From NCBI RefSeq assembly GCF_045679555.1, contig NC_092090.1:35045487-35109486 (forward strand): a stretch of DNA of 64,000 bases, read 5' to 3'. The notes beneath the pieces are model-generated. The model searched no databases and was not told where the DNA came from. It saw only the letters and a list, made by a program, of their open reading frames with translations. Below, one piece after another: positions 52,556 to 64,000 of this stretch (the first letter of the stretch is position 1; every line of letters begins with the position of its first letter). The translations under genes and the position numbers were made by a program. The stretch comes from Salvelinus alpinus. Lineage: Eukaryota > Chordata > Actinopteri > Salmoniformes > Salmonidae.

Positions 52556-54025
52556 ATTTTCAATCACATAAAATATGCACCAAAGACGACCTGAAGTCTT
52601 ATCAGAAACTTGTTTCATTGTTTTCTCAGCTTTTCATTTCCTTAAAACCAGTCGAACTGATGACATTTGGACATTTTGCACAGGACCAATCTTTCCACTT
52701 TGTTCGAGTTATTGCGTTTTCTTCCCTGTCCCTAAACAAATCAGACAACTTTACCATTGTTACCTAGATTACTAATGCATTCATTCTATCGATGTAAGAC
52801 ATTATTCTGCTGAGCACTACTTTATTTAGTTTTTTGGGGCAAAAAGTTATGACAGAAGAGAAGCTGCATGTATCTTAACTATAGTTGACATATAAATGGC
52901 CTACCAAATGTCCAACAAATGGTCTGAAATTATAATATGGCCTACCAAATGTTGGAAATGATGAGCAGAAACATGTCTAAATTAGGGGTGAAAGTAGCCA
53001 GTAGGCTATAAGGTCCAGTACAGAGTATCAGCAAAATAAATAAAGTAAATAAATACATTTTTCATAAGAGAAAATCAAGTCTGAAATTTCAAGGTGGAAA
53101 TTACAAACTTCATAAGCCTTTTTAAACCTCAAATACACTACAAGTTGTACATTTCCTGCATTGCATCATTAGGCTATATCATTAGGCTATAGGCTAACAA
53201 ACGGTAGAATAGGCCTGCACTGAAAAATATGTTTCATTTTTAGGTTTATCTATTATTTTTACTGCATCAGGGATAGCATACACAGATGATTCAGCTTGCG
53301 GTCTTCTTCAGTGTGTAGGTTAAAAAAAATACATTCAAAACAGCATTTGTAGGGAACAACCGATGAGCAGCAGATACTTCTAATCAGGGTTGCCACACAT
53401 CTGCCAATCAGGGATGTGGCTTTTCTGATCTACCTGTATACCACAAAGAAATCCAGAATTATTGAGTATGGGAGCGGGCACAAAGGGCATTTGAGGGCAT
53501 CTTGAGTTAACCATTCATGAATCAATTGGCTTAGGTGTCTGCTCACTTGGATACATTATATCAATTCATGAGATAGCTTACCACAGCCTAACTCCTTTTT
53601 GAACATTCATTTTGTTGATTTTATTTGCATAGTTAATTTGCATTATGTAGGCATTGTTAAGGTTGAGCAAAATAGACAAAAAATACATTTCTATAACCCT
53701 TTAACAATGTTTATTTCATATACATTTTGGTCTGTGAAAGTTATCTTGATAAATCACCAGTATGGCATTAAATTAGTGTAGCAGTTTCCCTTACCAGCTG
53801 ATCAATCTACCACAGCTGCTGTCTGTATATCCTACAACCTGATGAACAAAAGCATGAAGAATGGCATAGTAGCCTAAGTATCACCTTTGGATACGCGTAG
53901 CCCAGGCTGCAAAAAAACTATCCCAAGGGGATATAACTTAAAAGGACCTGATAGCTATTTAAGAAATGGGGAGAGCTTTGCTTATTTGCAGTTCTCGCTT
54001 CTACAGACTGGTCTCATAGACTAGA

Positions 54026-55188
54026 CATATTAGTATGATATGTTACATTTGGCATGGTTACATAAGATAGAAGGTTACTTAAGGCAAAAATGAAAGGAGT
54101 GGGGTTGATCGAGGTTGATGTATAACGCGAACGGCGTTTTCCAATCCCATTACGGAAACTTTAGCATTTTGGCTAATTAGCAACTTTGCAACTACTTACT
54201 ACTTTTGAACTACTTTGCAACTGCTTAGCATGTTAGCTAACCAGTGCTTGACTTGGACTGATATAGATGTTGTGCTGGTGTTGTGCCGAAAAGCTCCCCC
54301 CCTGCCAGAATCCCTCCCCCTTCGCGTGAACGCGCACGCACTCAATTCTACATTGCTGCGACTTGCTTGCTAGTTGAGATTACTGATCACGTTAGACTGC
54401 GTTTCATTTGATGTTTTATGTCGGTTTGATCGCGGGGGATGCAGTAGTAATGTCTGTAGTTTTCAGTTTGGCTATTTGTTTCAAGTGTATTAGTCTATAA
54501 ATAAATCGCTTTGCCAAAATTCATCATCTCTCCCATGTCTTTTTCGACTAGTAGTTGTTCTGAAATGTTTATTGCTTGCCTACATTTTACTACCCTCCTA
54601 TATGTTTAATATAACACACATACATTAATTATTACCTTCGGTTGCCTATCCTGACGTGTAGTGTGTTCTATAGAAAGTATTTGACTGATGTGTGCCACAG
54701 AAAGTATTTGACTCTAGCCACAAAATTAAGGAAATTAGAAGGGGTGGGGGGGTAAGGCCATTTTCTTGCCTGCAGAAATTCTTCCCCCCTTCTATCTTGG
54801 GACTGCAAGGACTGACACACTTCAGAATCATTTTTTGGTGACCTATCATGCCCTCTGATGTGTGCCACAGGAAGTATTAGACTCTAGTCACAAAAGGAAG
54901 TGGTTATTTCAGCAATAATAGTTTTCAGAGCCCTCTAATGTTCTCTCTACCCAGCCCTCAACCCTCCATCCCATCGTGCTTTTCCCTCTTATGGCTTTTC
55001 CTATTTTTTTTTACCCTTTTTCTGTTTTAGTTTTTAAGAACGTAGGTACAGTAGTAATAATAATAACAATAATAAATAAAAAAATGTGTACTCTGGGCGA
55101 AAAAGGAAGTTATAAGTCAACATGAGTGCATATACATAATCACAGTAAACTGTTATAATAATAGAAAAAAAATGACAAAAATAAATAC

Positions 55189-55265
<77 letters not shown>

Positions 55266-56662
55266 ATAAACAAAACTGACTGAATGTGCCTCCATGAAGA
55301 ATCCCCTCCCCAATAGGTCCCTTCGCCCTCAATAGGGCACCTCCAACATCCCCATCAACCTCCCCCTAACCCTCAACCACAAAACACAATAATGATAATA
55401 ATAATAGAAAAAGTACATATACATATTCATAGGACACTCAACTGATCTCATCTCTTTTCCTACATCAGATATGCAGGTTACATTTCCACCTGGATGACAG
55501 CACATAATCAGCAAGACAGAGATGCTCTTCATCCGAGGGAATGCCTGCCCATTCTCAGATGTTAGATCATCCCAGATGATCTCGTCATTTACATTCCAGC
55601 CCTTGTCAGCTCCAGATTGGACTCCTTCAACTCACACCCTGCTAAAATCCCTGCATTCTCAGATTCCCCTCTGTTATGAATCTCCATATGGTAATCAATA
55701 AAGTGTTTTAAAATGCTGTACTTTTATTAACATATATGTTCAGATCATTCCCAAGATAGAAGGGGGGGAGAATTTCGGCTGGCAAGAAAATGGCCTTGCC
55801 GACCCCCCCCCCCCTCTAATTTCCTTCATTTTGTGGCTAGAGTCAAATACTTTCTGTGGCACACATCAGTCAAATACTTTCTATAGAACAAAGTTCACGT
55901 CAGGATAGGCAACCAAAATTAATAATTAATGTATGTGTGTTATATTAAACATAGAGGAGGGAGTAAAATGTAGGCAAGCAATAAACATTTCAGAACAACT
56001 ACTTGTCGAATAAGACATGGGAGAGATGAATTTTGGCAAAGAGATTTCTTTTTTGACTAATACACTTGAAACAAATAGCCAAACTGAAAACTACAGACAT
56101 TACTACTGCATCCCCCGCGATCAAACCGACATAAAACATCAAATGAAACGCAGCCTAAAACGTGATCAGAAATCTCAACTAGCAAGCAAGTCGCAGCAAT
56201 GAAGAATTTAGTGCGTGCGCGTTCGTGCGAAGGGGGGAGCTTTTCGGCACAACACCTGTACTGTTTATATTAAGGTGCAAGAGCTCCACAATACTTTTGA
56301 GCTAATATTCTAGAAAATGAACATGAGCTCAAGCAGTAGAACATTTAAGGTGCCGGTCAGCTCCAGTGAGCTACTGCCCAAGTCAAGGACTGTAGCTAAC
56401 CCTGCCCCTAACCTTAACCCTTCTCCTAACATTAACTCCTAACCTTATCCCCTAATGCTAGCTAGCGTTAGACACCTAGCTAACATTAGCCACAACAAAT
56501 TGGAATTCGTAACATATCATACCTTTTGCAAATTTGTAACATATTATACGATATCGTAACATATCATAGTAATTTGTAACATATCATACAACATGGATGA
56601 TCGACATCACAAATTAATACATACCATACGAAAGGTAACATATCATACTAAATGGAGTGTCT
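54026..56662. mobile_element. 2.6-kb fold-back (long inverted repeat) element
   Basis: Left arm 54277-54801 and right arm 55750-56257 are near-complete inverse copies over about 510 bp, marked by GGTGTTGTGCCGAAAAGCTC at the left and its inverse at the right, and by CTTCTATCTTGGGA against TCCCAAGATAGAAG at the inner edges. Weaker inverted similarity continues outwards (TTAGTATGATATGTTACATT at 54030 against its inverse near 56650), with about 130 bp missing from the left outer arm. The loop of 948 bp has an AT microsatellite and no coding sequence. Confidence 0.82.
55193..55264. repeat. (AT)n microsatellite
   Basis: About 35 TA dinucleotides in the loop of the fold-back element. Confidence 0.97.
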
Positions 56663-57280
56663 CTGATTTATGTCGACTACAGAGTAACAAGAAATGCTCT
56701 GAGACCACGTTGGCTCCTATGGCAACCCATCAGCTTCATGAATATTCATGTTACCAGAATGCTTGGGATAGATGTCAGCGGGTCCTTGGATGCTGCTGCT
56801 GATGTAGCCTATGGTGCGTGATTGCATTGCATTGTTTATTATTGAGAGGCAGCTGACACATCTGGAGGAAAAGAGCATCCCTCCTCGCGCTGTTCATGAC
56901 CTCCTCTCTGTCAGTCGGTCATGCTAAAGTGGCTTCTTCCAGCCCCCCCCCAGCCTCACTTGGTCCGCACACGGTTGGAGCGTACGTGCCTACCAGGAGT
57001 GTTGTGGTGAAGCGGACTGTCAAAGCAGCGAGAGAAGGCATATCTAAACTGTCAGGTAATGATCGAGATAGCCTCTTCCTGTATTTGCACCAGAAGAGCC
57101 ACAGCCGTCCGTGTCATGTGTATCAGTGTAATGCTTTCAGGGTTTGAGATTAGCTCCAGACTGGTCGCTCTCACTCACAGATAGGGAGCTGTGTGGTTCG
57201 TGGCAATACTTCTCAACAATAACCATCCTATTCTGGACATCTATTGCATTTGAAATTGTTCGTTCCGTTTCAATGTCATA

Positions 57281-57963
57281 ATGGACAGGTTGCACTCCTC
57301 CATGCGTAAAAGGCTCTACAGTTTGCCACAGCATATTGGACAGAAAGCTTCTATTATGGGCGAAGGAGAAGACGGCGACAAGGACACCCGGAGGAAGAGT
57401 ATTAGGTTGAAACCCTTGCCGTCACCAACCTCCAGAGGAAGCTTCAAAGGCATCGGGGAGACCAGAAGTGGGGACACAGTGATCATGGAGACGGACATTG
57501 GGAGACCAACGAAGACCAGTTTAAACGGAGATTGTCGGAGATTTCGTGGCAGTCTCTCCTCCATCACCAGTCGGCATGTGCACGACTCAGACTCGGCGGA
57601 GGAGAGGCACCTTATCACAGAGGGGGACGTCACCCCGAGCGAGGAGAGCCCTCCCGGAGCTATTGGCGGTGGGGCGGACCAAGGTGCGCAAGGCGCCAGC
57701 GGTGGTGGTGCTGGTGGTGCCCAACATGCTTCTCTTGACCAGGAATCAGGGTTCATAAAGTTGGATGGCATTGATCAAATTTCGCCGGACGACGAGAGAT
57801 TGTACCAGGCAGGATTCATACACAGGCAGTTTGGGGCAATGCTGCAACCGGGGGTCAACAAGTTCTCCCTAAGGATGTTTGGGAGCGAAAAGGCAGTGGA
57901 ACGGGAACAGGAGCGGGTTAAATCCGCCGGATTTTGGATAATTCATCCTTACAGTGATTTCAG
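57281..57963 (+). CDS. hcn4: HCN4 pacemaker channel, exon 1 (partial gene)
   Basis: The exon gives 227 residues plus two bases. It begins [20 protein letters not shown], matching the N-terminus of HCN4 rather than HCN1-3, then [42 protein letters not shown], a Gly/Ala-rich variable stretch (residues about 125-150), and the conserved HCN domain [40 protein letters not shown] and DFR. The donor gtaact at 57964 matches the exon 1 end in vertebrates. HCN4 carries the hyperpolarisation-activated cation current of sinus node and neurons. The voltage sensor, pore and cyclic-nucleotide domain lie in later exons outside the window. Human exon 1 is longer because of extra low-complexity residues. Confidence 0.95.
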
Positions 57964-58663
57964 GTAACTAACTCCATTGCGCTCTGGCCAGACGTCAGAG
58001 CGTCATGCGCTGATGAATTGTGGGCAGGATGCGTCCATACATACTCACCTATGGGTACTTTCTTTTCAACTAATAATCTCACCATCTCACTATCAGGCAC
58101 AATGGTAAATGCATTAGCGATAGGGTATTTAGTGATGGCATCAGAAAATGCAGTCATCTCGGATATAAAAGGATACATTTGGTTTAGGCCTAATTCGGTG
58201 CGTAAATGTGTGTGGAATAATTTGTTTAATGAATTGAAAACGAATCAAAAATCATTTACACGTCGGAGGATTACATAATCCCATGATACTTACTCTTCAT
58301 TTTAAATGTATTTATTAGACATCAGCTATAATATAGCTAGCTATAACTTATTCAACATTGGAAATATAACGATAAAGTCAAAAAAGTCAAATAAATGTAA
58401 TATAGGCTAATATTACGTGGTGTCAGAATAATGTGTGCAGGAACAGGCCAAACATCACACACATAGATGGTTCTCAAAAGTGTCTGTTCAGTTTCTTCTA
58501 GGATAAATCACCTTTTAAAACAGAATTAATCGAAGTGCACCAATGTTCCATGTTCTCTCTTTTTCATTAAATCCAAATTATACTCAGGGAATTGATTTAT
58601 CACTAATCAATGTACAGCAACTCTATTGGCTTGATGTGAGGTGATGTGCTAATGACTGAATAA

Positions 58664-58664
58664 C

Positions 58665-58695
<31 letters not shown>

Positions 58696-58698
58696 ACT
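58664..58698. repeat. C homopolymer and (CA)n tract
   Basis: About 18 C followed by (AC)8. Simple sequence. Confidence 0.95.
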
Positions 58699-60180
58699 AC
58701 TTTTATTTAAGGTTTCAGGTTTCATGTGTTCAACATTATCATAACCAGTTCTACCTATAAATGACCAGTATCATTCTTCAAGTTTTCATATAAGAGGTAT
58801 AAATGGAAGTGCAGCCTCATTCTCTTGTTATTCATTAAGTATTGCCCTTGACTGTGACATTGGCTATACAGTACAGTGCATGCATCTGATGCATGGCTTC
58901 AAAGGTAAAGCACAGGATTGCTCAGCATTATGGACATTGTCCATTATTGATGCTATACCTCAATGGCCTACTGGCCATATGTCCAAAAACATACAGTGAA
59001 TTCTGAAGTATATCCAGAGAACGGGTGAAACATTATGGTGAAACATAGCTACAGAGAGTATGATATACAGCACAAACCAATATGAATGTAGTCTGCATTT
59101 ATAAAGCATTTTCACACATTTTCAAAATAAGCAGTGATCTTTATAATCCCAATAATGTAAGTAAATTAATAACAACCTCTTACACAGGTTTAATTTATTC
59201 AGTGGATTGTAATCATTCAGCTCATGCATATAATATAGGATGGATTAGGAGTGAATATTGTATTAAGGAATAATGTTTTTACGCCAAAAGTTGATTACAG
59301 TGTCGCAACAACCAGATACAAAGTTTGATATTGCAATTGTAATATTTGTAATGCATCATTTAAATAGTAAATATATATTGTACAATATCATACCATACTA
59401 TATTAAACTATACTACAATTGAACACAATTGTATCTGATCCCATGAAACAAATTATAGTAATATACATGAATGCTTATTGTTCTTTCATGTAGGAGTTCA
59501 ACCAAATTATCTCAAATACATCAACATTTTTGAGAGGTGATCAACCAAGTCGTCATGCTTTCCAGTATTCTGATATATTCAAAAATATTTAGGTCATTGA
59601 TACATTTAGTCTCTGGCTGCCATATTGGGGATCTGTATCAGCGTTTCAAGGACAGTGAAATGGCACATGAAAACCTTTTACACTGTTGGCCTCTGGCCTC
59701 GTGCTTACCTTATCTTTTTGAGGTGAAACTGAATTGTCAACTGGACATACACAATCTCTAATCATATAGTTAAAATAAAAGCCTCCAACTATTGACATTA
59801 CATGCTGGCTAATGCCTTTATTGTTACCAGATGAAATGCTAACGCTAAGTGCAAAAATGTATCATAGTGTTGTGAAAGACAATAGCAGAAGCCTAATTGC
59901 CCGACAGATCTTTCCCTGTCCTTGACATTGGATCTGATCCAGCCAGTTTGTCTTTGGTTCATATACTGTACACTGATATAATGATATACAGTAATGCCAC
60001 ATCCAACCCCATCACCTGTCACACAAGCAGAAGGTGTGTCATAACAGTAGTGTTTCAAGAACAAGACCAGGTTTGTCTCGCTTGCGAGAGACAAGTGTCC
60101 GTGATGAGTGTGTACAGGCAGTCTAGGCTGGCGGCCAGAGGGGGAGAGAGGGAGCAGGCAGGCAGCAGTGTCAGGCAGGC

Positions 60181-60285
60181 AGACACAGCCCAGGGCTGTG
60201 GATAGAGAGAGAAGGGCTCAGGGACAGGAAGACACAGCCCAGGGCTGTGGATAGAGAGAGAAGGCTCAGGGACAGGAAGACACTC
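60181..60285. repeat. About 49-bp tandem repeat, 2 copies
   Basis: Two copies of GACACAGCCCAGGGCTGTGG plus a GA-rich tail, with a one-base length difference. Confidence 0.9.
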
Positions 60286-60544
60286 CATGGAAAACAGACT
60301 GATTTATCTGCTTGTTTCCCCATTGGTCTTGTGAATCTACACAGACATTCTGCTGCCTTTACATCACAGGATGGTGCACAATTCTCAGATGCCTGGATTA
60401 CTCAGCTCAGGCTGCCAAGAAAAGAAATGGGATGCCATTTGCTTTGCCTTTGCAAGAAGTGTATGTGTGTGTGGGTGTGTGTGTGTATGCACTGTGCAAG
60501 TGACAGTATATAGTAGTAGACATGCATATCTGAGTAAGTTACCC

Positions 60545-60918
60545 AGACTATTTCCATTGCCCCCCCCCCCCCCCTTTTACACTGCTGCTACTCTCTGTTA
60601 TTATCTATGCATAGTCACTTTAATAACTCTACCTACAGTACATGTACATATTACCTCAATTATCTCGACTAACCGGTGCCCCCGCACATTGACTCTGTAC
60701 CAGTAACCCCTGTATGTAGCCTCGCTATTATGATTTTACTGCTGCTCTTAATTATTTGTTACTTTTATTTCTTATTCTTATTTTTTTGAAGGTATTTTTT
60801 ATTTTTGTAATTTTTTAAAACTGCATTGTTGGTTAGGGCTTGGAAGTAAGCATTTCACTGTAAGGTATAAACCTGTTGTATTTGGCGCATGTGACAAATA
60901 CAATTTGATTTGATTTGA
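60545..60918 (+). mobile_element. LINE 3' tail (L2/RSg-1-like)
   Basis: Starts after a C run with TTTTACACTGCTGCTACTCT and ends GGCGCATGTGACAAATACAA TTTGATTTGATTTG, the same 3' end as the LINE at 34411-37694. Only the 3' untranslated end is present. Confidence 0.88.
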
Positions 60919-61814
60919 AGTTGGGAGTAGAATCATATGATTTATTGTACCATCATATTTGTTTGTTTCATCCAGGGTTATATTCCAACAGTGTTGAGTA
61001 ACCTTCATAGTACACAGTATTCAGTAACTGGAACACTGGATTCCTTTTGTCTTATTGGCAGTATTCTGATTATGTTTACGCATTTCATACCAAGGTTATA
61101 GGATGATTTCTTTCTCAGTGTGGAGTATTGGTATTCAGCGAGGGCTAGATCACAGATGCTGCAATCAATTACCTGACTGTTACCCCTCTCTCCCACCACA
61201 AGGGCCATCGTCTCCTTTCCCAATGTCACCCCTCCCACCCCTCCCACCTGTACCACTACAGTTAGCACCTCCTACACCAAAGTCACTCCTCTGTCTCCCA
61301 CACCTGCAATTGTCTCCCATTCTTGCTATAATTACCTACACCCCCAACTCCCCTCTTTCCCCTTCTAAAGAAGTGAGACGAGAGTTACTCTATAGACAGG
61401 AGTCTGCCAGTTCTATTATACCCCCTCCCTCTGTAGTTACAGTCTCTGACTCCCCCTGCCATCCAACACATCCTAATGTCCAGTGGCCATGCCTGCCAAG
61501 TGGCATGAGAATCAGGTCAATCACTTGCCCTGCTCAGTGTGTGTGGGAGGGTATTACTGAATATCGGCATAATTATATTTGAAACATTTCGGCTAGCTGA
61601 CAGCAGTTTACACGCTATAAAATCAGTTGACTGTGATTATATGGGACGTTCCTCTCACTTGTGCAGTTAAAAATCTCTTTCAGTCCTGGCTCGTTGTTAA
61701 ATGGTCTGCTATCGTTATAATTGAGTCATCCAGTTCATGCCTTTACCCTTAACATAGGTCACGATGAACATTCTGTGCTTCAGCATGCTTAAGAGTCCCC
61801 ATTGAAGTACAATA

Positions 61815-62235
61815 CTCTGCTAATGAGTAGTCTTGAAAACCCGACCCTAGGCAACAGTGACTAGGGTCTGGTTTCAATGATGGAAACGTTTGGCATAGAG
61901 GAACTGTCAGTGCCTACGTTGCTACTTTATCAGCTTAAATAAACTACAAAATAGTTGCTAGCAAGATGGAGATCACAGAAGCTTTTGTTAATGAGTGCAT
62001 TTCCCAAGTGGCTCGTTTGCACTGGTTTTAGTTAAGGTAGTTGATGCAAAGTATTTGACGTTCTGGCATGTATGCCTCGTAATTTGTTGGGAGTGTCCGC
62101 AGATTTTGTGTCTTCTCTTATCGACGTAGGCAGTGATGTAGTTCCTCTATGCCAAAAGAGTCCATCATTGAAGCCAGACCCTAGTCATTGTGTTGCCCAG
62201 GGTCAGGTTTTTGATACTAGCTAATGAGTGCAGCT
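61815..62235. mobile_element. MITE with inverted-repeat arms of about 85-100 bp
   Basis: The left arm (about 61818-61918) and right arm (about 62120-62235) are inverse copies: TGACTAGGGTCTGGTTTCAA at the left against the inverse of TTGAAGCCAGACCCTAGTCA at the right, and GGCATAGAGGAACT against AGTTCCTCTATGCC. The 200-bp centre has no coding sequence. Confidence 0.75.
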
Positions 62236-62696
62236 GTCTAAATGTATATGAGATGAGCAAACTAACTTGTTTTTTGCAGTGTGTCATCCCACTAAGCATC
62301 CTTAGCTGTAGCCTGTAACCTTGCTCCCTCCACTAACGGGTTCTATTGTCACAGATAGACTTGTGTGAGAGATTGGATTAATTCTTGTTTGCACAGTACA
62401 GTAGGTTGTGTAAAATGTTTCCTGTTTCTTGTAGTTGTAATTATGAAGGAATGGAAACAGGTTGAATGCTTGAGGAGAAGCCAAATAAGGTTTTGTCAGA
62501 CCTTGGGGGGGAGCTGAGTAAGAAAGAGCCCACCCCTCAGTCCATGCAGTCAACAGTAGATGTGTCTCTGTTGAGATTTTGTTTGAATTCACATTCAAAT
62601 CTTTATATTATCTAGCCAGGCTTTTGGTCAGATGAGACTAAAGGTAGCCTTTTTATTTGTAGAGCCTTTCAAACCTACTTGGTAATGTGATGTTAA

Positions 62697-63059
62697 AGGT
62701 GCAATGTGCAGAAATCTTTCTGCTATTTCCTGGTTGCTAAAATTCTAATAGTTAGCCTGATTTCAGTTTATGTGACAAAACAAGCGGCCATTGTGTAGAG
62801 AATCATTGTACCGTCTAAACAGCTGTGAAATATATTTTCCATAACCAAAAATATTGTATTTTCAGCTGTTTGAAGCTGGTGTACAAAACCGAAAGTAAAA
62901 CATGTAAAAGCAAAACTTCAGAACTGGAAGCATAGAAAATAGCGCACATAGAACAGATCTACTGTTTCTTAGACTTGCTTTCAATAAGAATTACATATCT
63001 ATAACTCACATTTCTATGTGAAATTGGTCGGGTTGCCCAAAAAGTTGCATATTGCAGCT
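62697..63059. mobile_element. piggyBac-like MITE flanked by TTAA
   Basis: TTAA lies immediately outside both ends (62693-62696 and 63060-63063). Terminal inverted repeats AGGTGCAATGTGCA and AGCTGCAATATGCA bound 363 bp. A TTAA duplication is the hallmark of piggyBac elements. The sequence resembles an abundant salmonid repeat and has no transposase. Confidence 0.78.
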
Positions 63060-63683
63060 TTAAAGGAGGGGGATTATGATGTGTTTGTTTCTGTGTTGTT
63101 GCCATGGAATAAACACAAAATACTAATGCCCCTGACAGGCATATTGACTACAATCAGAGACAGAAATAACACATGGCTGGAATTAAAGTATAGAAGGAGA
63201 TGAAGGAGGATCTTGTAATAGGCATGGTTGGAGAAGTCAAAACTCTGTGATTGAGTTTCAATTTCCCTGGCTGCACCAAAGCCTTTGCTATTTAATATTG
63301 TCATAATAAGCACAAATTAAAGTGACACTGGGAGTCACACACTGTCATGACTACAGAAATTCAGCAATATTTTCTCTTGTCAACTATTGTATAACATTGA
63401 AAGGGAGGGGAGGAGCACAGCACATCTTCTGAGGGGAAAAGACGGCTTAAAAATGGCATCGTAATCCAATCTAAAGGCTCATTTCCAGAGCCAAAGCTGT
63501 ACAGTCTCATTTCTGCTCATTGCTGAATATGCATCTTCTTCCTTCCTGTGGGGAAGTGATGTAGCCAGCCAGCCAGCCAACCAGCCTGCAGCATAGGTGA
63601 TTGATTAGTGATTTTGTATGGGGTGAATCAGTGAGAGATTTGGCAAGGTAAATGACGGATGATGTGGCAGCAAAACGTTGTTC

Positions 63684-64000
63684 TGTCACGACTTCCACCG
63701 AAGTCGGCTCCTCTCCTTGTTCGGGCGGCGTTCGGCGGTCGACGTCACGGCCTTCTAGCCACCGCCGCTCCATTTTTCATTGTTCCATTTGTTTTGTCTT
63801 GTTCCCCGCACACTGGTTTACATTCCCTAATCACATTGTATATATATATTCCTCTGTTCCCCCCCCATGTCCTTGTGTGGAATTGTTTTGTGTTACGTGT
63901 TTTATGTGACGCGCCAGGCTGGTTTTCCATGTTCCGTGTTTATATCACGAAGTATGTTTATTTGGTAAACTATAGCTTTTGTGACTGTTTTCACGCTTTG
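63684..64000 (+). mobile_element. 5' part of a Gypsy-type LTR, cut by the window edge
   Basis: Begins TGTCACGACTTCCACCGAAG, GC-rich with TTCGGGCGGCGTTCGGCGGT, resembling an LTR of salmonid Gypsy-type retrotransposons. The element continues beyond 64000, so solo or full-length cannot be decided. Confidence 0.7.

Larger units (their letters stand above)
50408..57280. other. Divergent intergenic region between rec114 and hcn4
   Basis: This 6.9-kb region holds promoters for both genes in opposite directions. It contains an NRF1-like site, a 1.5-kb DNA-transposon-like repeat (51083-52555), a large fold-back element (54026-56662) and an AT microsatellite. In 52556-54025 and 56663-57280 I see no recognisable gene; the latter should include the hcn4 promoter and 5'UTR. 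Confidence 0.75.
57964..64000 (+). other. hcn4 intron 1 (runs off the window)
   Basis: At least 6 kb of intron with no second exon. It contains a C/CA tract (58664-58698), a short tandem repeat, a LINE tail, two MITEs and the beginning of an LTR. The stretch 58700-60170 shows nothing recognisable. Confidence 0.8.

Noticed and set aside
56896-57147. Open frame just upstream of hcn4 as an alternative first exon
   Set aside because: It has no similarity to HCN channels and ends before the real ATG; more likely 5'UTR or promoter.
61103-61582. 159-residue proline-rich open frame in hcn4 intron 1
   Set aside because: Composition-driven, contains no known motif, and does not match HCN4 sequence or any expected exon.

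Overview
The window is vertebrate genomic DNA, almost certainly from a salmonid fish (trout, salmon or char). The genes are split into short exons with GT/AG junctions, and the introns are full of repeats typical of salmonids: several Tc1-like DNA transposon families, an L2/RSg-1-like LINE, tRNA-derived SINEs, a hAT element, MITEs and long minisatellites. There are no prokaryotic features.

Three genes can be assembled exon by exon, in the same order and relative orientation as recalled for human 15q24 (NPTN, REC114, HCN4). (1) nptn (neuroplastin), + strand, 1800-43185: eight coding exons join in phase to a 394-residue Np65-type protein with a signal peptide, three Ig domains, one membrane span and a short tail. 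Exon 2 (Ig1) can be skipped in frame, and exon 7 has tandem acceptors 12 nt apart that account for the known DDEP insert. (2) rec114 (meiotic double-strand-break factor), - strand, 50407-44887: six phase-0 exons give 230 residues. It is tail-to-tail with nptn. (3) hcn4 (pacemaker channel), + strand: only exon 1 (57281-57963) is present and the gene continues past the right edge. It is head-to-head with rec114.

Layout: 1-1799 upstream and 5'UTR of nptn; 1876-14996 intron 1, with a 4.9-kb C-rich minisatellite; 15345-33097 introns 2-6, with two inverted Tc1 copies, a complete hAT element carrying a nested Tc1 derivative, and a probable solo LTR; 33120-43124 intron 7, filled mostly by one Tc1 element that was split by an 8.4-kb segment with terminal inverted repeats, itself containing a LINE that contains another Tc1; 43125-44235 the nptn 3' end, with a minisatellite that starts on the stop codon; 44887-50407 rec114; 50408-57280 the divergent intergenic region, with a 1.5-kb DNA-transposon-like repeat and a 2.6-kb fold-back element; 57964-64000 hcn4 intron 1, with a LINE tail, two MITEs and the start of an LTR.

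The most unusual structure is the 8,431-bp TIR-bounded segment at 33444-41874. It is flanked by TA and holds a decayed, intron-containing DDE integrase-like gene.
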